37,417 bases of DNA from Virgibacillus aidingensis (GTDB lineage Bacteria; Bacillota; Bacilli; Bacillales; Amphibacillaceae), in NCBI RefSeq assembly GCF_010994035.1, contig NZ_WIXN01000030.1, positions 1 to 37,417 on the forward strand, in the 5' to 3' direction. Positions 15,860 through 26,569 of the stretch are shown here, in pieces; position 1 is the stretch's first letter, and every line of letters begins with the position of its first letter. The notes under the pieces are model-generated. The model saw nothing but the letters and a program-made list of their open reading frames with translations, was not told the DNA's origin and ran no database searches. The position numbers were made by a program, and so were the translations under genes.

Positions 15860-16441
15860 CTACATCCATTTTATCTTTGGCTCGGTCTTATTTTTAATAC
15901 GCTTTAAATTGTCTTTATGTCTGTAAAAAACAAAGGCAGTTAAAATAGAAGTAACTATAATAAGACCGGTATCCTGAAAGATAATGGATACAATAATGGT
16001 AACAACCCCTGTAACCATGGAAGAAAGTGAAACATATTTGGATAAGTATAGGGTTAAAATAAATGTACTTATCATAATAAGAAATAAAATCGGATTGATT
16101 CCCAATATAATTCCGCCCGATGTGGCTACCGCTTTTCCGCCTTTAAATCGGGCAAATATTGGATAAGTATGACCGGCTACAGCAAACAGCCCGATTGCCA
16201 ATCGGTATACATCGGCACCGAATAAAAGCGGGATCAACACAGCTGCCGTTCCTTTTAAAATATCTGCAAGGGTTACCGCGATCCCGGCTTTGATGCCCAG
16301 TACACGGAATGTATTTGTAGCACCAAGGTTTCCGCTGCCATGTTCCCTAATATCTAATTTGTAAAAGATTTTTCCTACGATAAGTGCGGAGGGTATCGAT
16401 CCAAGTAAATAAGCTATAATACCAAAAATAATATATTCCAT
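15860..16441 (-). CDS. plsY: Glycerol-3-phosphate acyltransferase PlsY
   Basis: Integral membrane enzyme that transfers the acyl group of acyl-phosphate to glycerol 3-phosphate, the first step of phospholipid synthesis. 193 residues with about five to seven hydrophobic segments. All three family motifs are visible: [10 protein letters not shown] (15-24), [12 protein letters not shown] (35-46) and [18 protein letters not shown] (90-107). The conserved place upstream of yneT-parE matches B. subtilis yneS. On the minus strand, divergent from the ABC transporter operon that has been inserted between plsY and yneT. Confidence 0.96.
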   Translation of the reverse strand: MEYIIFGIIAYLLGSIPSALIVGKIFYKLDIREHGSGNLGATNTFRVLGIKAGIAVTLADILKGTAAVLIPLLFGADVYRLAIGLFAVAGHTYPIFARFKGGKAVATSGGIILGINPILFLIMISTFILTLYLSKYVSLSSMVTGVVTIIVSIIFQDTGLIIVTSILTAFVFYRHKDNLKRIKNKTEPKIKWM

Positions 16442-16556
16442 CTAACTTCCTACTTTCGTATTATTTCATAAAATGATCATGATACTTATTTTAGCATGAA
16501 GTCCTGTAAGAAAGAACATCAAATAACATTTTCTTCGGTAAAAGAAGCTTATTCAT

Positions 16557-16582
16557 GTTTCACCAGTGTTAATAAAGGGTAC
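16557..16582 (+). promoter_or_regulatory. Sigma-B-like promoter of the ABC transporter operon
   Basis: GTTTCA and GGGTAC with a 14-bp spacer are close to the general-stress consensus GTTTAA-N14-GGGTAT (4 exact -35 bases plus A, 5 of 6 at -10). It lies 38 nt before the transporter start. Confidence 0.6.
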
Positions 16583-16619
16583 TTATTTAAGTCAGTTGTT
16601 AATAGTATGGGGGAATTCC

Positions 16620-17687
16620 ATGATAGAGTTTAAACAAGTCTCAAAAACGTATCCGGATGGTACGGAAGCAATGAAGGATATATCTTTTAAAGTGGAAGAA
16701 AGTGAAATGGTAACGTTAATTGGTCCAAGCGGCTGCGGGAAGACCACAGCAATGAAAATGGTAAACAGATTGATAGAGCCAACTTCAGGGTCTATCTTAA
16801 TTAATGGAGAAGATGTTAATGAATATAATATCAACGAATTGCGCTGGAATATTGGCTATGTGCTGCAGGAAATTGCCTTATTCCCTCATATGACGATAAG
16901 TGAAAATATTTCTGTGGTACCTGAAATGAAAAAATGGAAACGAAATGATATTCGAAACAGAACACATGAATTGATGGAAATGGTAGGTTTAGATCCTTCT
17001 ACATATGAAAACAGATATCCGAGAGAACTATCCGGCGGCCAGCAGCAGCGGATAGGCGTTGTCAGGGCTTTGGCAGCTGATCCTGATATTATTTTGATGG
17101 ATGAGCCTTTTAGTGCGCTGGATCCCATCAGCCGGGAACAATTGCAGGAAGATATCCGCAGCCTGCAGAAGGAAATCAAAAAAACAGTCCTTTTCGTCAC
17201 CCATGATATGGATGAAGCAATGGCACTTGGCGATAAAGTTATATTAATGAAAGACGGGGAAATTATTCAGCATGATGTTCCTCAGCAATTGATTCTGAAC
17301 CCTAAAACTGAATTTGTCAGAGACTTTATCGGAGAGAAAAAGTCGCCATGGCTGACCGCTGTTGACGTAATAGCCGACCATGATAATAAACATGTGATTA
17401 CAAAACAATGCTTTGAAACAGGAAATTACCCGAAGTCTGAAATTGCAATAATTAAAGATGAAAATAACCAATTTAAAGGTGCAGTAAAAAACGAAGAATT
17501 TATCAGTTTAAAAACGTTGGACAATGATTTGCCTCTTTATAAGGCTGCTGAGATATTGGAAAAGAATGAACAAACGATCTATCCAGTGGTAAAAGGAAAA
17601 AAGCTGGCAGGAGTTTTAACATATAAAGACATCGTATTCTACTTAAAAAGAAATACAAAAGTGAAAAATGGGGTGATTCAAACGTGA
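16620..17687 (+). CDS. ABC transporter ATPase with C-terminal CBS region, OpuCA/OpuFA/EgtV type
   Basis: 355-residue ATP-binding subunit for an importer of quaternary amine osmoprotectants or related compounds. The ABC domain shows Walker A GPSGCGKTT (35-43), the Q loop (Gln83), signature LSGGQQQR (137-144), Walker B IILMDEP (157-163) and the switch His195 in VTHDMDEA. After about residue 235 comes a CBS-type region; the second half, with TIYPVVKGKKLAGVLTYKDI, is clear. CBS pairs in OpuA-type ATPases sense ionic strength or c-di-AMP. ATG at 16620 follows GGGGGA. Stop overlaps the GTG of the next gene by 4 nt (GTGA), so the two are translationally coupled. Confidence 0.93.
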   Translation: MIEFKQVSKTYPDGTEAMKDISFKVEESEMVTLIGPSGCGKTTAMKMVNRLIEPTSGSILINGEDVNEYNINELRWNIGYVLQEIALFPHMTISENISVVPEMKKWKRNDIRNRTHELMEMVGLDPSTYENRYPRELSGGQQQRIGVVRALAADPDIILMDEPFSALDPISREQLQEDIRSLQKEIKKTVLFVTHDMDEAMALGDKVILMKDGEIIQHDVPQQLILNPKTEFVRDFIGEKKSPWLTAVDVIADHDNKHVITKQCFETGNYPKSEIAIIKDENNQFKGAVKNEEFISLKTLDNDLPLYKAAEILEKNEQTIYPVVKGKKLAGVLTYKDIVFYLKRNTKVKNGVIQT

Positions 17688-19207
17688 ATGAATTCATCTC
17701 AGTTTTTCAAAACCGTCAAGGAATGCTGCTTGAAAAAATTTGGGAGCATCTGCAAATATCGCTTACTTCCCTCTTGATTGCCATTATTATTGCTGTCCCG
17801 CTTGGTTTAGTGCTTACCAGATATCAGCGTGCAGCAGAGCCAATTATTGGTTTGTCAGCAATTATGCAAACTATTCCGAGCTTAGCGGTGCTGGCATTTT
17901 TAATTCCATTCTTTGGAATTGGCATTACGCCTGCAATTATTGCTTTAACTTTATATGGACTGCTGCCTATTCTGAGAAATGTTTATACTGGAATAAAAGA
18001 AGTGGATCCAGCATTAAAAGAGGCTGCTACAGGAATGGGGATGTCTTCTTTCCGGCGATTAACAAAAGTTGAGCTTCCCATTGCCACACCAGTGATCATG
18101 GCAGGGATCCGGACTTCCATGGTATTAATTGTTGGTACTACTACAATTGCTGCATTAATCGGTGCAGGCGGATTAGGCGAGGTTATTCTTTTGGGGCTTG
18201 ACAGGGGAGCAGACGTTAATTTAATCATTCTTGGTGCAATTCCTGCGGCATTATTAGCCATTGCACTGGATTTCATTTTAAGGGGATTTGAACGGTTTTC
18301 CACAAAGTTTGGAATCAAAGCTTTTGTTTCCATGGTGGTCATTGTACTACTTGTTGTACTTTCACCTCTGTTCATCACCTCGAACAAGGCAGATTTGGTC
18401 ATTGGAGGAAAATTAGGTGCAGAACCGGAAATACTTATTAACATGTACAAGCTATTAATTGAGGAGGAAACAGATTTAACGGTGGATTTGGAACCGGGTC
18501 TGGGAAAGACGGCATTTGTATTCAGCGCGCTTGAAGAAGGAAGCATTGATATATTTCCCGAGTTTACGGGAACAGCGATTGTAACACATATGGATGCAGA
18601 AGCAGAAAGCAATGATGCAAGAGAGGTTTATGAGCAGGCGAGAGCCGGCATGAATGAAATGTATGGTATGGTGTTGTTAGAACCAATGGAATTTAATAAT
18701 ACGTATACCGTGGCCACAACGCAGGAATTTGCTGATGCACATGATCTGGAGGAAATTGGTGACCTGCAGCAAATAGAAGACGAAACTGTAGCTGGTTTTA
18801 CGCTTGAATTTAACGACAGGTACGATGGTTATGTGGGAATGCAGGATGTGTACGGCCTTGATATTGCTGATGTGCGAACAATGGAACCGGGGATCAGGCA
18901 AGGTGCTATAGAAAATGATGAGGTAGACATCATAGATGCTTATGCTACCGACAGTTATATGGTAGAATTGGAATTAGTTACATTGGATGATCCGGAAAAT
19001 TTATTTCCGCCATATCAGGGGGCGCCGCTGTTGAGAAACGAAACCCTTGAGCAGCATCCTGAACTGGAGGAAATTTTAAACCAGCTTGGTGGAAAAATCA
19101 CAGATGAAGAAATGCGGGAAATGAATTATCAGGTAGATTACGAAGACAGATCAGCAAATGATGTGGCCAGAGAGTACTTAGAAGAACAAGGACTAATTGC
19201 CGGATAA
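17684..19207 (+). CDS. Fused ABC permease and substrate-binding protein (OpuFB/BilEB/EgtU type)
   Basis: 507 residues in two parts. The N-terminal permease domain (about 1-210) has five to six membrane segments and the EAA-like loop EVDPALKEAATGMGMSSFRR (about 106-125). A further membrane segment (about 215-235) links it to an extracellular binding domain of the OpuAC/QAT family from residue 240 on (GGKLGAEPEILINMYKLL, PEFTGTAI). One gene therefore supplies permease and receptor. Fusions of this kind are known as OpuF in Bacillus, BilE in Listeria and the ergothioneine system EgtU. I cannot tell glycine betaine-type from ergothioneine-type ligand by eye. The binding domain is strongly acidic, fitting a salt-adapted surface protein. 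GTG start overlaps the ATPase stop. Confidence 0.92.
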   Translation: MNEFISVFQNRQGMLLEKIWEHLQISLTSLLIAIIIAVPLGLVLTRYQRAAEPIIGLSAIMQTIPSLAVLAFLIPFFGIGITPAIIALTLYGLLPILRNVYTGIKEVDPALKEAATGMGMSSFRRLTKVELPIATPVIMAGIRTSMVLIVGTTTIAALIGAGGLGEVILLGLDRGADVNLIILGAIPAALLAIALDFILRGFERFSTKFGIKAFVSMVVIVLLVVLSPLFITSNKADLVIGGKLGAEPEILINMYKLLIEEETDLTVDLEPGLGKTAFVFSALEEGSIDIFPEFTGTAIVTHMDAEAESNDAREVYEQARAGMNEMYGMVLLEPMEFNNTYTVATTQEFADAHDLEEIGDLQQIEDETVAGFTLEFNDRYDGYVGMQDVYGLDIADVRTMEPGIRQGAIENDEVDIIDAYATDSYMVELELVTLDDPENLFPPYQGAPLLRNETLEQHPELEEILNQLGGKITDEEMREMNYQVDYEDRSANDVAREYLEEQGLIAG

Positions 19208-19272
19208 GAAAAGCAGGAAAATTCCTGGTTAAATTGCTAGCCGGCAGAGTAAAAATTTAAGGAGGCTAATTA

Positions 19273-19698
19273 ATGGCTTGGCAAAACCCTTCAAGTGAAA
19301 AAGTAAAAGAAATTTTGGAAACCGCAAAAACCATTGCGGTCGTAGGATTGTCCAAGAATCCGGACAGAACATCTTATCAGATATCGAAAATAATGCAGGA
19401 AAATGGGTATAAAATTATTCCCGTCAACCCTACAGTTGATGAAGTGCTTGGTGAAAAGGCTTACGCCACATTGGAAGAGCTGCCGGAGGAAGTGGACATC
19501 ATTAATGTGTTCAGAAGGCCTGAGTTTTTGCCTGATATCGCAGAAGATGCCGCAAAGACAAATTGCCGTGTTTTCTGGGCACAACAGGGAGTGGTAAACC
19601 AGGAAGCATATGACTATCTGACGGAACGTGGTTTTACTGTAATCATGGATCTCTGTATTAAAGTGCAGCATGCCGTATTGGGTGTCTCCGGCAAATAA
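19273..19698 (+). CDS. yneT: CoA-binding domain protein YneT
   Basis: 141-residue Rossmann-like CoA-binding protein of the YccU/YneT family. Seen: KTIAVVGLSKNPDRTSYQIS (residues 19-38, the nucleotide-binding loop), YKIIPVNP, VDIINVFRRPEFLPDI and FWAQQGVVNQEAYDYL. No acyl-CoA ligase partner domain is attached. Its biochemical role is unsettled. GGAGG lies 7 nt before the ATG. Position upstream of parE matches B. subtilis. No strong terminator lies between the transporter and yneT, so partial co-transcription is possible. Confidence 0.92.
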   Translation: MAWQNPSSEKVKEILETAKTIAVVGLSKNPDRTSYQISKIMQENGYKIIPVNPTVDEVLGEKAYATLEELPEEVDIINVFRRPEFLPDIAEDAAKTNCRVFWAQQGVVNQEAYDYLTERGFTVIMDLCIKVQHAVLGVSGK

Positions 19699-19712
19699 TC
19701 AAAAAAAGCTGG

Positions 19713-19746
19713 AAAAGGATGGCAAAAGCAATGTCATCCTTTTTTA
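19713..19746 (+). terminator. Terminator after yneT
   Basis: AAAAGGATGGC pairs with GTCATCCTTTT (one G-U) around a 9-nt loop and ends in T6. The rest of the gap to parE (19747-19981) shows no gene. Confidence 0.8.
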
Positions 19747-19924
19747 ACGGTTAAAATTTCTGTACAGATCCGGAAGTAAAGGCGCAATCACGCTGGCATA
19801 TGCTATACAAGCATCTTTTAAATATAGTATACTGAATATCATGCTCATGATTGATTAACATGATATTATTGGAAATTGGCGTTTCTTTTGGTTTACGATA
19901 ATCATAAACAGATGTCCAGCATGA

Positions 19925-21940
<2,016 letters not shown>

Positions 21941-21960
21941 GTTTATAGGGGGGAATTGGT

Positions 21961-24414
21961 TTGCCACAATCAGAAACATATATAGACCTTCCTTTAGAAG
22001 AAGTGATTGGCGATCGATTTGGAAGATACAGTAAATATATAATACAGGACAGGGCATTGCCGGATGCGCGGGACGGGTTAAAGCCTGTGCAGCGGAGAAT
22101 CTTATATGCCATGCACCAGGAAAGAAATACTTTTGAAAAAAACTTTCGCAAGTCCGCCAAAACAGTTGGGACTGTCATCGGAAATTATCACCCGCATGGT
22201 GATTCTTCAGTATACGAAGCGATGGTCCGGCTTAGCCAGGATTGGAAAATACGTAATGTCTTAATTGAAATGCATGGAAATAACGGGAGTATTGATGGAG
22301 ACCCCCCTGCGGCAATGCGTTACACAGAGGCAAGATTGGCCAGGATTTCTTCTGAACTGTTGCGGGATATTGAAAAGGAAACGGTGGATTTTATTCCTAA
22401 CTTTGATGATACATTATTAGAACCGGTTGTGCTTCCATCCAAATTTCCAAGCTTGCTTGTCAATGGTTCCACAGGGATTTCTGCAGGGTATGCTACAGAT
22501 ATACCACCCCATAACCTTGCTGAAGCTATTGATGCCGTAATCATGAAAATAGATAAACCGCAGTCTGATGTGGATCAGCTTATGGAAGTGCTGAAAGGGC
22601 CTGATTTTCCAACAGGAGGCATTATCCAGGGCAAAGAAGGCATAAAAGAAGCTTACGAAACAGGAAAAGGCAAAATTATTTTGCGGGGAAAAACAAAAAT
22701 AGAAAAAATGCGCGGCGGCCGGGAACAAATTATTATTGAAGAAATCCCTTATGAAGTCAATAAAGCTAATATGGTAAAGAAAATGGACGAGCTTCGCATT
22801 GATCGAAAAGTGGAGGGTATTGCCGAAATACGGGATGAAACAGACCGGACCGGTCTAAGAGTAGTAATAGAGCTGAAGAAAGGTGTGGACAGTGAAGGTG
22901 TATTGAATTACCTGTTTAAAAATACGGATTTACAAATAACGTATCATTTTAATATGGTAGCGATTCAGGATAAAACACCAAAGCTTTTGTCCCTGTCTGA
23001 TCTCCTGGACGCTTATATTGAACATCAAAAACAGGTTGTCATACGGCAATCAACCTATGATTTAAATAGAGCACAGGAACGGGCGCATATTGTAGAGGGG
23101 TTAATTAAAGCGATTTCCATTTTGGATGAATTAATCACTGTAATCAGGGCATCAAAAGATAAACAGGATGCCAAAAAGAGTATCATGGATCAATTCGGCT
23201 TTTCAGAAGCACAAGCCGAAGCCATTGTTACATTACAGCTGTACCGTTTGACAAACACGGATATAAAATCACTGGAAAAAGAAGCTGCGGAATTAAAGAA
23301 AGAGATTCATGAGCTTGAAGCCATTTTGCAAAGCGACAAGAAGCTGCTTCAAACCATTAAAAAAGATTTAAGGCAAATTAAGAAAACTTTTGCGGATGAA
23401 CGAAGAACGATGATAGAAGATAAAATAGAAGAATTAAAAATAAATATTGAAGTAGTCGTACCTAAGGAAGATGTGCTTGTTTCTGTCACCAAAGCAGGTT
23501 ATGTAAAAAGAACAAGCCTAAGGTCTTACTCTGCCTCGAATGGAGAAGACTTTGCCATCAAAGATAATGACCATCTTATAGGACTTGTGGAGTTGAATAC
23601 GACAGATACTGTACTGTTATTTACAAATAGAGGCAATTATTTATGTTTGCCGGTCCATAAGCTATCCGATATCCGCTGGAAAGACCTGGGTCAGCATATT
23701 TCCAATATCGTACCAATCGAAAATGATGAACAAATTGTCCAATGTATACCGGTAAGAAAATTTGAAGCAGGTTCATATCTCGTATTTTTCACAAAAAACG
23801 GAATGATAAAGCGGAGCGCAATTCAGCTTTACGAGGCACAAAGATATACCAAAGCACTAATAGCATTGAATTTAAAAGATGATGATGAAGTTGTCAATGT
23901 CTGTCAGACGGATGGCAATTCGGATATATTTATTACATCCAGCAAAGGTTTTGGCCTTTGGTATCATGAAACAGAAGTAAAAGCAGTAGGACAGCGTGCA
24001 GCAGGTGTGAAAGCAATTCAACTGAAAGATGGAGACTTCGTAGTGAATGCCCATACTTTTGACGATTTGTCTGCACCATCGATTTTGCTTATTACGCAGC
24101 GCGGAGCATGTAAACGGATGAAACTGCAGGAAATGGAAAAAACCAGCAGGGCAAAAAGAGGCAAGCTGATGCTCAGGGAGCTGAAAAGCAAGCCGCATTA
24201 TGTGAAAGGATTCTATCTGGTTCATGAAAATAATACGATACGATTTTTAACCGAAAAGGAAGAAAACCATTCCATATTTCCGCTGGAATTTCCTTTAAGT
24301 GACAGAACAAGCAATGGCTCGTTTGTTATTGATGCGGATAATCATGGGAAAGTAGTGGAAGTATGGAAAGAAGCTGAATACGAAAAACCATTTGATAATG
24401 GGCAGGAAGATTAA
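21961..24414 (+). CDS. parC: DNA topoisomerase IV subunit A ParC
   Basis: DNA cleaving and rejoining subunit of topoisomerase IV. 817 residues. The winged-helix part holds the catalytic Tyr121 in AMRYTEARL. The quinolone-determining segment HPHGDSSVYEAMV keeps Ser82/Ser83 and Glu86, the unmutated type. The C-terminal beta-pinwheel repeats begin near residue 500 (KAGYVKRTSLRSYSAS, KNGMIKRSAIQLYEAQ, QRGACKRMKLQEME). It lacks an obvious GyrA box (QRRGGKG), supporting ParC rather than GyrA. TTG start after GGGGGGAA, 20 nt beyond the parE stop. Confidence 0.97.
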   Translation: MPQSETYIDLPLEEVIGDRFGRYSKYIIQDRALPDARDGLKPVQRRILYAMHQERNTFEKNFRKSAKTVGTVIGNYHPHGDSSVYEAMVRLSQDWKIRNVLIEMHGNNGSIDGDPPAAMRYTEARLARISSELLRDIEKETVDFIPNFDDTLLEPVVLPSKFPSLLVNGSTGISAGYATDIPPHNLAEAIDAVIMKIDKPQSDVDQLMEVLKGPDFPTGGIIQGKEGIKEAYETGKGKIILRGKTKIEKMRGGREQIIIEEIPYEVNKANMVKKMDELRIDRKVEGIAEIRDETDRTGLRVVIELKKGVDSEGVLNYLFKNTDLQITYHFNMVAIQDKTPKLLSLSDLLDAYIEHQKQVVIRQSTYDLNRAQERAHIVEGLIKAISILDELITVIRASKDKQDAKKSIMDQFGFSEAQAEAIVTLQLYRLTNTDIKSLEKEAAELKKEIHELEAILQSDKKLLQTIKKDLRQIKKTFADERRTMIEDKIEELKINIEVVVPKEDVLVSVTKAGYVKRTSLRSYSASNGEDFAIKDNDHLIGLVELNTTDTVLLFTNRGNYLCLPVHKLSDIRWKDLGQHISNIVPIENDEQIVQCIPVRKFEAGSYLVFFTKNGMIKRSAIQLYEAQRYTKALIALNLKDDDEVVNVCQTDGNSDIFITSSKGFGLWYHETEVKAVGQRAAGVKAIQLKDGDFVVNAHTFDDLSAPSILLITQRGACKRMKLQEMEKTSRAKRGKLMLRELKSKPHYVKGFYLVHENNTIRFLTEKEENHSIFPLEFPLSDRTSNGSFVIDADNHGKVVEVWKEAEYEKPFDNGQED

Positions 24415-24435
24415 TTTCTCCTGTCCGCTTTTTTT
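24400..24435 (+). terminator. Terminator overlapping the parC stop
   Basis: GGGCAGGA pairs with TCCTGTCC (one G-U) and is followed by GC and T7; the 5' arm lies inside the last codons of parC. Confidence 0.75.
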
Positions 24436-24646
24436 CATATTAGAAGGGATAATATAATAACTCATTCGGGTAATTTAAATATTTCAGGTCTTCATGGAAA
24501 ATCACGAACGTATGCATTTAAATGACAAACAAATATTAGTTATTCTAATAAGTCTTTTGAAAAAGTTCCTATAAATAATGAAAACGCTTTATATATTCGG
24601 AATAAAATGTTAGAATAAGAAATAAATTTTAGAAAGGAGTGAGAAT

Positions 24647-25279
24647 ATAAAGGATTTACGCTGGGAGATTATACAATCTTCCCTAACTTTATTTGAAAAA
24701 TACGGCTTTCACGGTGTTTCCGTAAATCAGATTGTAAAGGAAGCAGGAACCTCAAAGGGCGGCTTTTATCATCATTTCTCATCAAAAGATGAATTGCTGT
24801 ATGTGATACACGATGCGTTCATCACGCATGTCATTCATAAAGCAATGATTGCCAACAATACATATGCGTCGCCAACAAAAAAGCTGCAGGCGATTATTAA
24901 AGATTTCGTCAAGGTATTTGATCTGTATAAGGCTCATCTTGCTGTATTTTACCAGGAAAATAAATACTTACGGCCGGAATATGATAAACAGATAAAGAAA
25001 AAAAGGGATGAATTTCGGCATATGATTGTTCAGGTGATCAGTGAAGGGAAAAACAGTGGTGAATTCCGCCGGGATCTTTCAGTGGATATTACTGCGATGG
25101 CCGTACTCGGGATGGTTAACTGGATATATAAATGGTATCAGCCGGACGGGGAAAATTCGATAGAGGAAATCGGAGATATTTTTACGGATTTAATATTACA
25201 TGCGGTCTTAAAGCCGGAATTCATTAAAAATACGGAGTATAGTCAATTATTAATTGAAAAGACATTCTTTTCGAATTAA
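24647..25279 (+). CDS. TetR family regulator with an ATA start
   Basis: A 210-residue one-component repressor. The N-terminal helix-turn-helix domain is clear: LTLFEKYGFHGVSVNQIVKE then AGTSKGGFYHHFSSKDELL. The C-terminal ligand domain is of the type found next to fatty or branched-chain acyl-CoA genes. From the in-frame TAA at 24623 to residue 50 there is no ATG, GTG or TTG; ATA at 24647 stands 7 nt after AAGGAG and gives a normal N-terminus, whereas the first canonical start (TTG 24794) would remove the DNA-binding domain. It likely controls the downstream acyl-CoA operon through the palindrome at 25301; the ligand would be an acyl-CoA (inference). Confidence 0.85.
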   Translation: MKDLRWEIIQSSLTLFEKYGFHGVSVNQIVKEAGTSKGGFYHHFSSKDELLYVIHDAFITHVIHKAMIANNTYASPTKKLQAIIKDFVKVFDLYKAHLAVFYQENKYLRPEYDKQIKKKRDEFRHMIVQVISEGKNSGEFRRDLSVDITAMAVLGMVNWIYKWYQPDGENSIEEIGDIFTDLILHAVLKPEFIKNTEYSQLLIEKTFFSN

Positions 25280-25300
25280 TATTTTTTTAACAACGATGCA

Positions 25301-25316
25301 GACCGACTGGTCGGTC
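25301..25316. promoter_or_regulatory. TetR-type operator upstream of the acyl-CoA operon
   Basis: GACCGACTGGTCGGTC has 6-bp arms (GACCGA/TCGGTC) around CTGG, the usual look of a TetR-family site. It lies between the regulator and the dehydrogenase gene, 27 nt before the latter. Confidence 0.75.
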
Positions 25317-25342
25317 TCCATGATTTTTACAGGAGGGAAAAG

Positions 25343-26485
25343 ATGAATTTTGAATTAACGAAAGAACAGCGTATGATCAAAAAAATGGTCAGGGATTTTG
25401 CAGAAGATTCCATCAGACCAAAGGCAATACAAATTGACAAAGAAGCAAGGTTTCCGGTTGAAATTTTTGAACAGATGGCCGAATTGGGTTTAATGGGTAT
25501 TCCCTTTCCGGAGGAGTATGGCGGCTCAGACGGGGATACGCTCTCCTATGCACTGGCAGTGGAGGAAATCGGGCGTGTATGCGGAAGCACGGGTTTAAGC
25601 TATGCAGCAGCTGTTTCCCTTGGGGCCAGCCCTATTTATTATTTTGGAACAGAGGAGCAGAAACAAAAATATTTAACCCCACTGGCAAACGGGAAAGCTT
25701 TAGGCTCTTTTGGATTAACCGAACCGAATGCGGGGTCGGATGCAGGCGGCACAAAAACCACTGCAGTGGAAGATGGCGCCGATTATATTATAAACGGAGA
25801 AAAATGTTTTATTACAAATGCCAGCTTTGCTGAAACAATTATTGTAACCGCTGTCACCGGAAAACAGTCCAATGGCAAAAATATTATCTCGGCAATTATT
25901 GTTCCTGCAGACAGTGAAGGACTTACGATCACAAGCAATTATGATAAGATGGGCGTAAGAGGTTCCGACACAGCGGAAATCATCCTGGACAATGTACGGG
26001 TGCCAAAGGAAAATTTACTCGGGGATCCGGAGAAAGGTTTTAAACAATTTTTGTATACATTGGACGGGGGCAGAATTTCCATTGCTGCACTGGGGCTCGG
26101 AATCGCACAGGCCTCACTTGAAAAGGCGCTTGACTATGCGAAAGAGAGAAAACAGTTTGGGAAATCGATTTCCTCATTTCAGGCTGTTCAATTTAAGCTG
26201 GCAGATATGTCAATGGAAGTTGAACTGGCAAGGAATATGGTACATAAAGCTGCCTGGCTGAAGGACCAGGATAAACCTTTCAGCAAAGAAGCGGCATATG
26301 CAAAGCTTTATGCTACCGAAACGGCATTCCGGGCTGCAAATCAGGCGATCCAGATTCATGGCGGCTATGGTTACATGCGTGAGTATGAAGTAGAAAGATA
26401 TTTGCGTGATGCGAAGCTATTGGAAATAGGGGAAGGAACGTCCGAGATACAACGGCTTGTCATTGCAAGACAATTAGGCTGCTAG
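25343..26485 (+). CDS. Acyl-CoA dehydrogenase (short/branched-chain type, YngJ-like)
   Basis: FAD enzyme that oxidises an acyl-CoA to the 2-enoyl-CoA and passes electrons to ETF. 380 residues, complete. Marks: [14 protein letters not shown] (FAD/substrate loop), [29 protein letters not shown], and the C-terminal [21 protein letters not shown]...[11 protein letters not shown]. Glu364 in EGTSE is the catalytic base at the place used by short- and medium-chain and 2-methyl branched-chain enzymes; isovaleryl-CoA dehydrogenases usually have Ala/Gly there. So the operon may start with a 2-methylbutyryl- or general short-chain enzyme; B. subtilis counterpart is YngJ. AGGAGGG before the ATG; first gene after the operator. 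Confidence 0.92.
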   Translation: MNFELTKEQRMIKKMVRDFAEDSIRPKAIQIDKEARFPVEIFEQMAELGLMGIPFPEEYGGSDGDTLSYALAVEEIGRVCGSTGLSYAAAVSLGASPIYYFGTEEQKQKYLTPLANGKALGSFGLTEPNAGSDAGGTKTTAVEDGADYIINGEKCFITNASFAETIIVTAVTGKQSNGKNIISAIIVPADSEGLTITSNYDKMGVRGSDTAEIILDNVRVPKENLLGDPEKGFKQFLYTLDGGRISIAALGLGIAQASLEKALDYAKERKQFGKSISSFQAVQFKLADMSMEVELARNMVHKAAWLKDQDKPFSKEAAYAKLYATETAFRAANQAIQIHGGYGYMREYEVERYLRDAKLLEIGEGTSEIQRLVIARQLGC

Positions 26486-26569
26486 TTTTAAAAATGATAG
26501 ATTAAAAAAACTGCAGCAATAGCCAATAATAAAAAAGCCAATGGGATAACGCCAGTTAGGAGGAAGTTC

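Noticed and set aside
17983..18612. 209-codon open frame opposite the permease fusion gene
   Set aside because: Low-complexity Ser/Asn-rich translation caused by the codon pattern of the true gene; not a gene.
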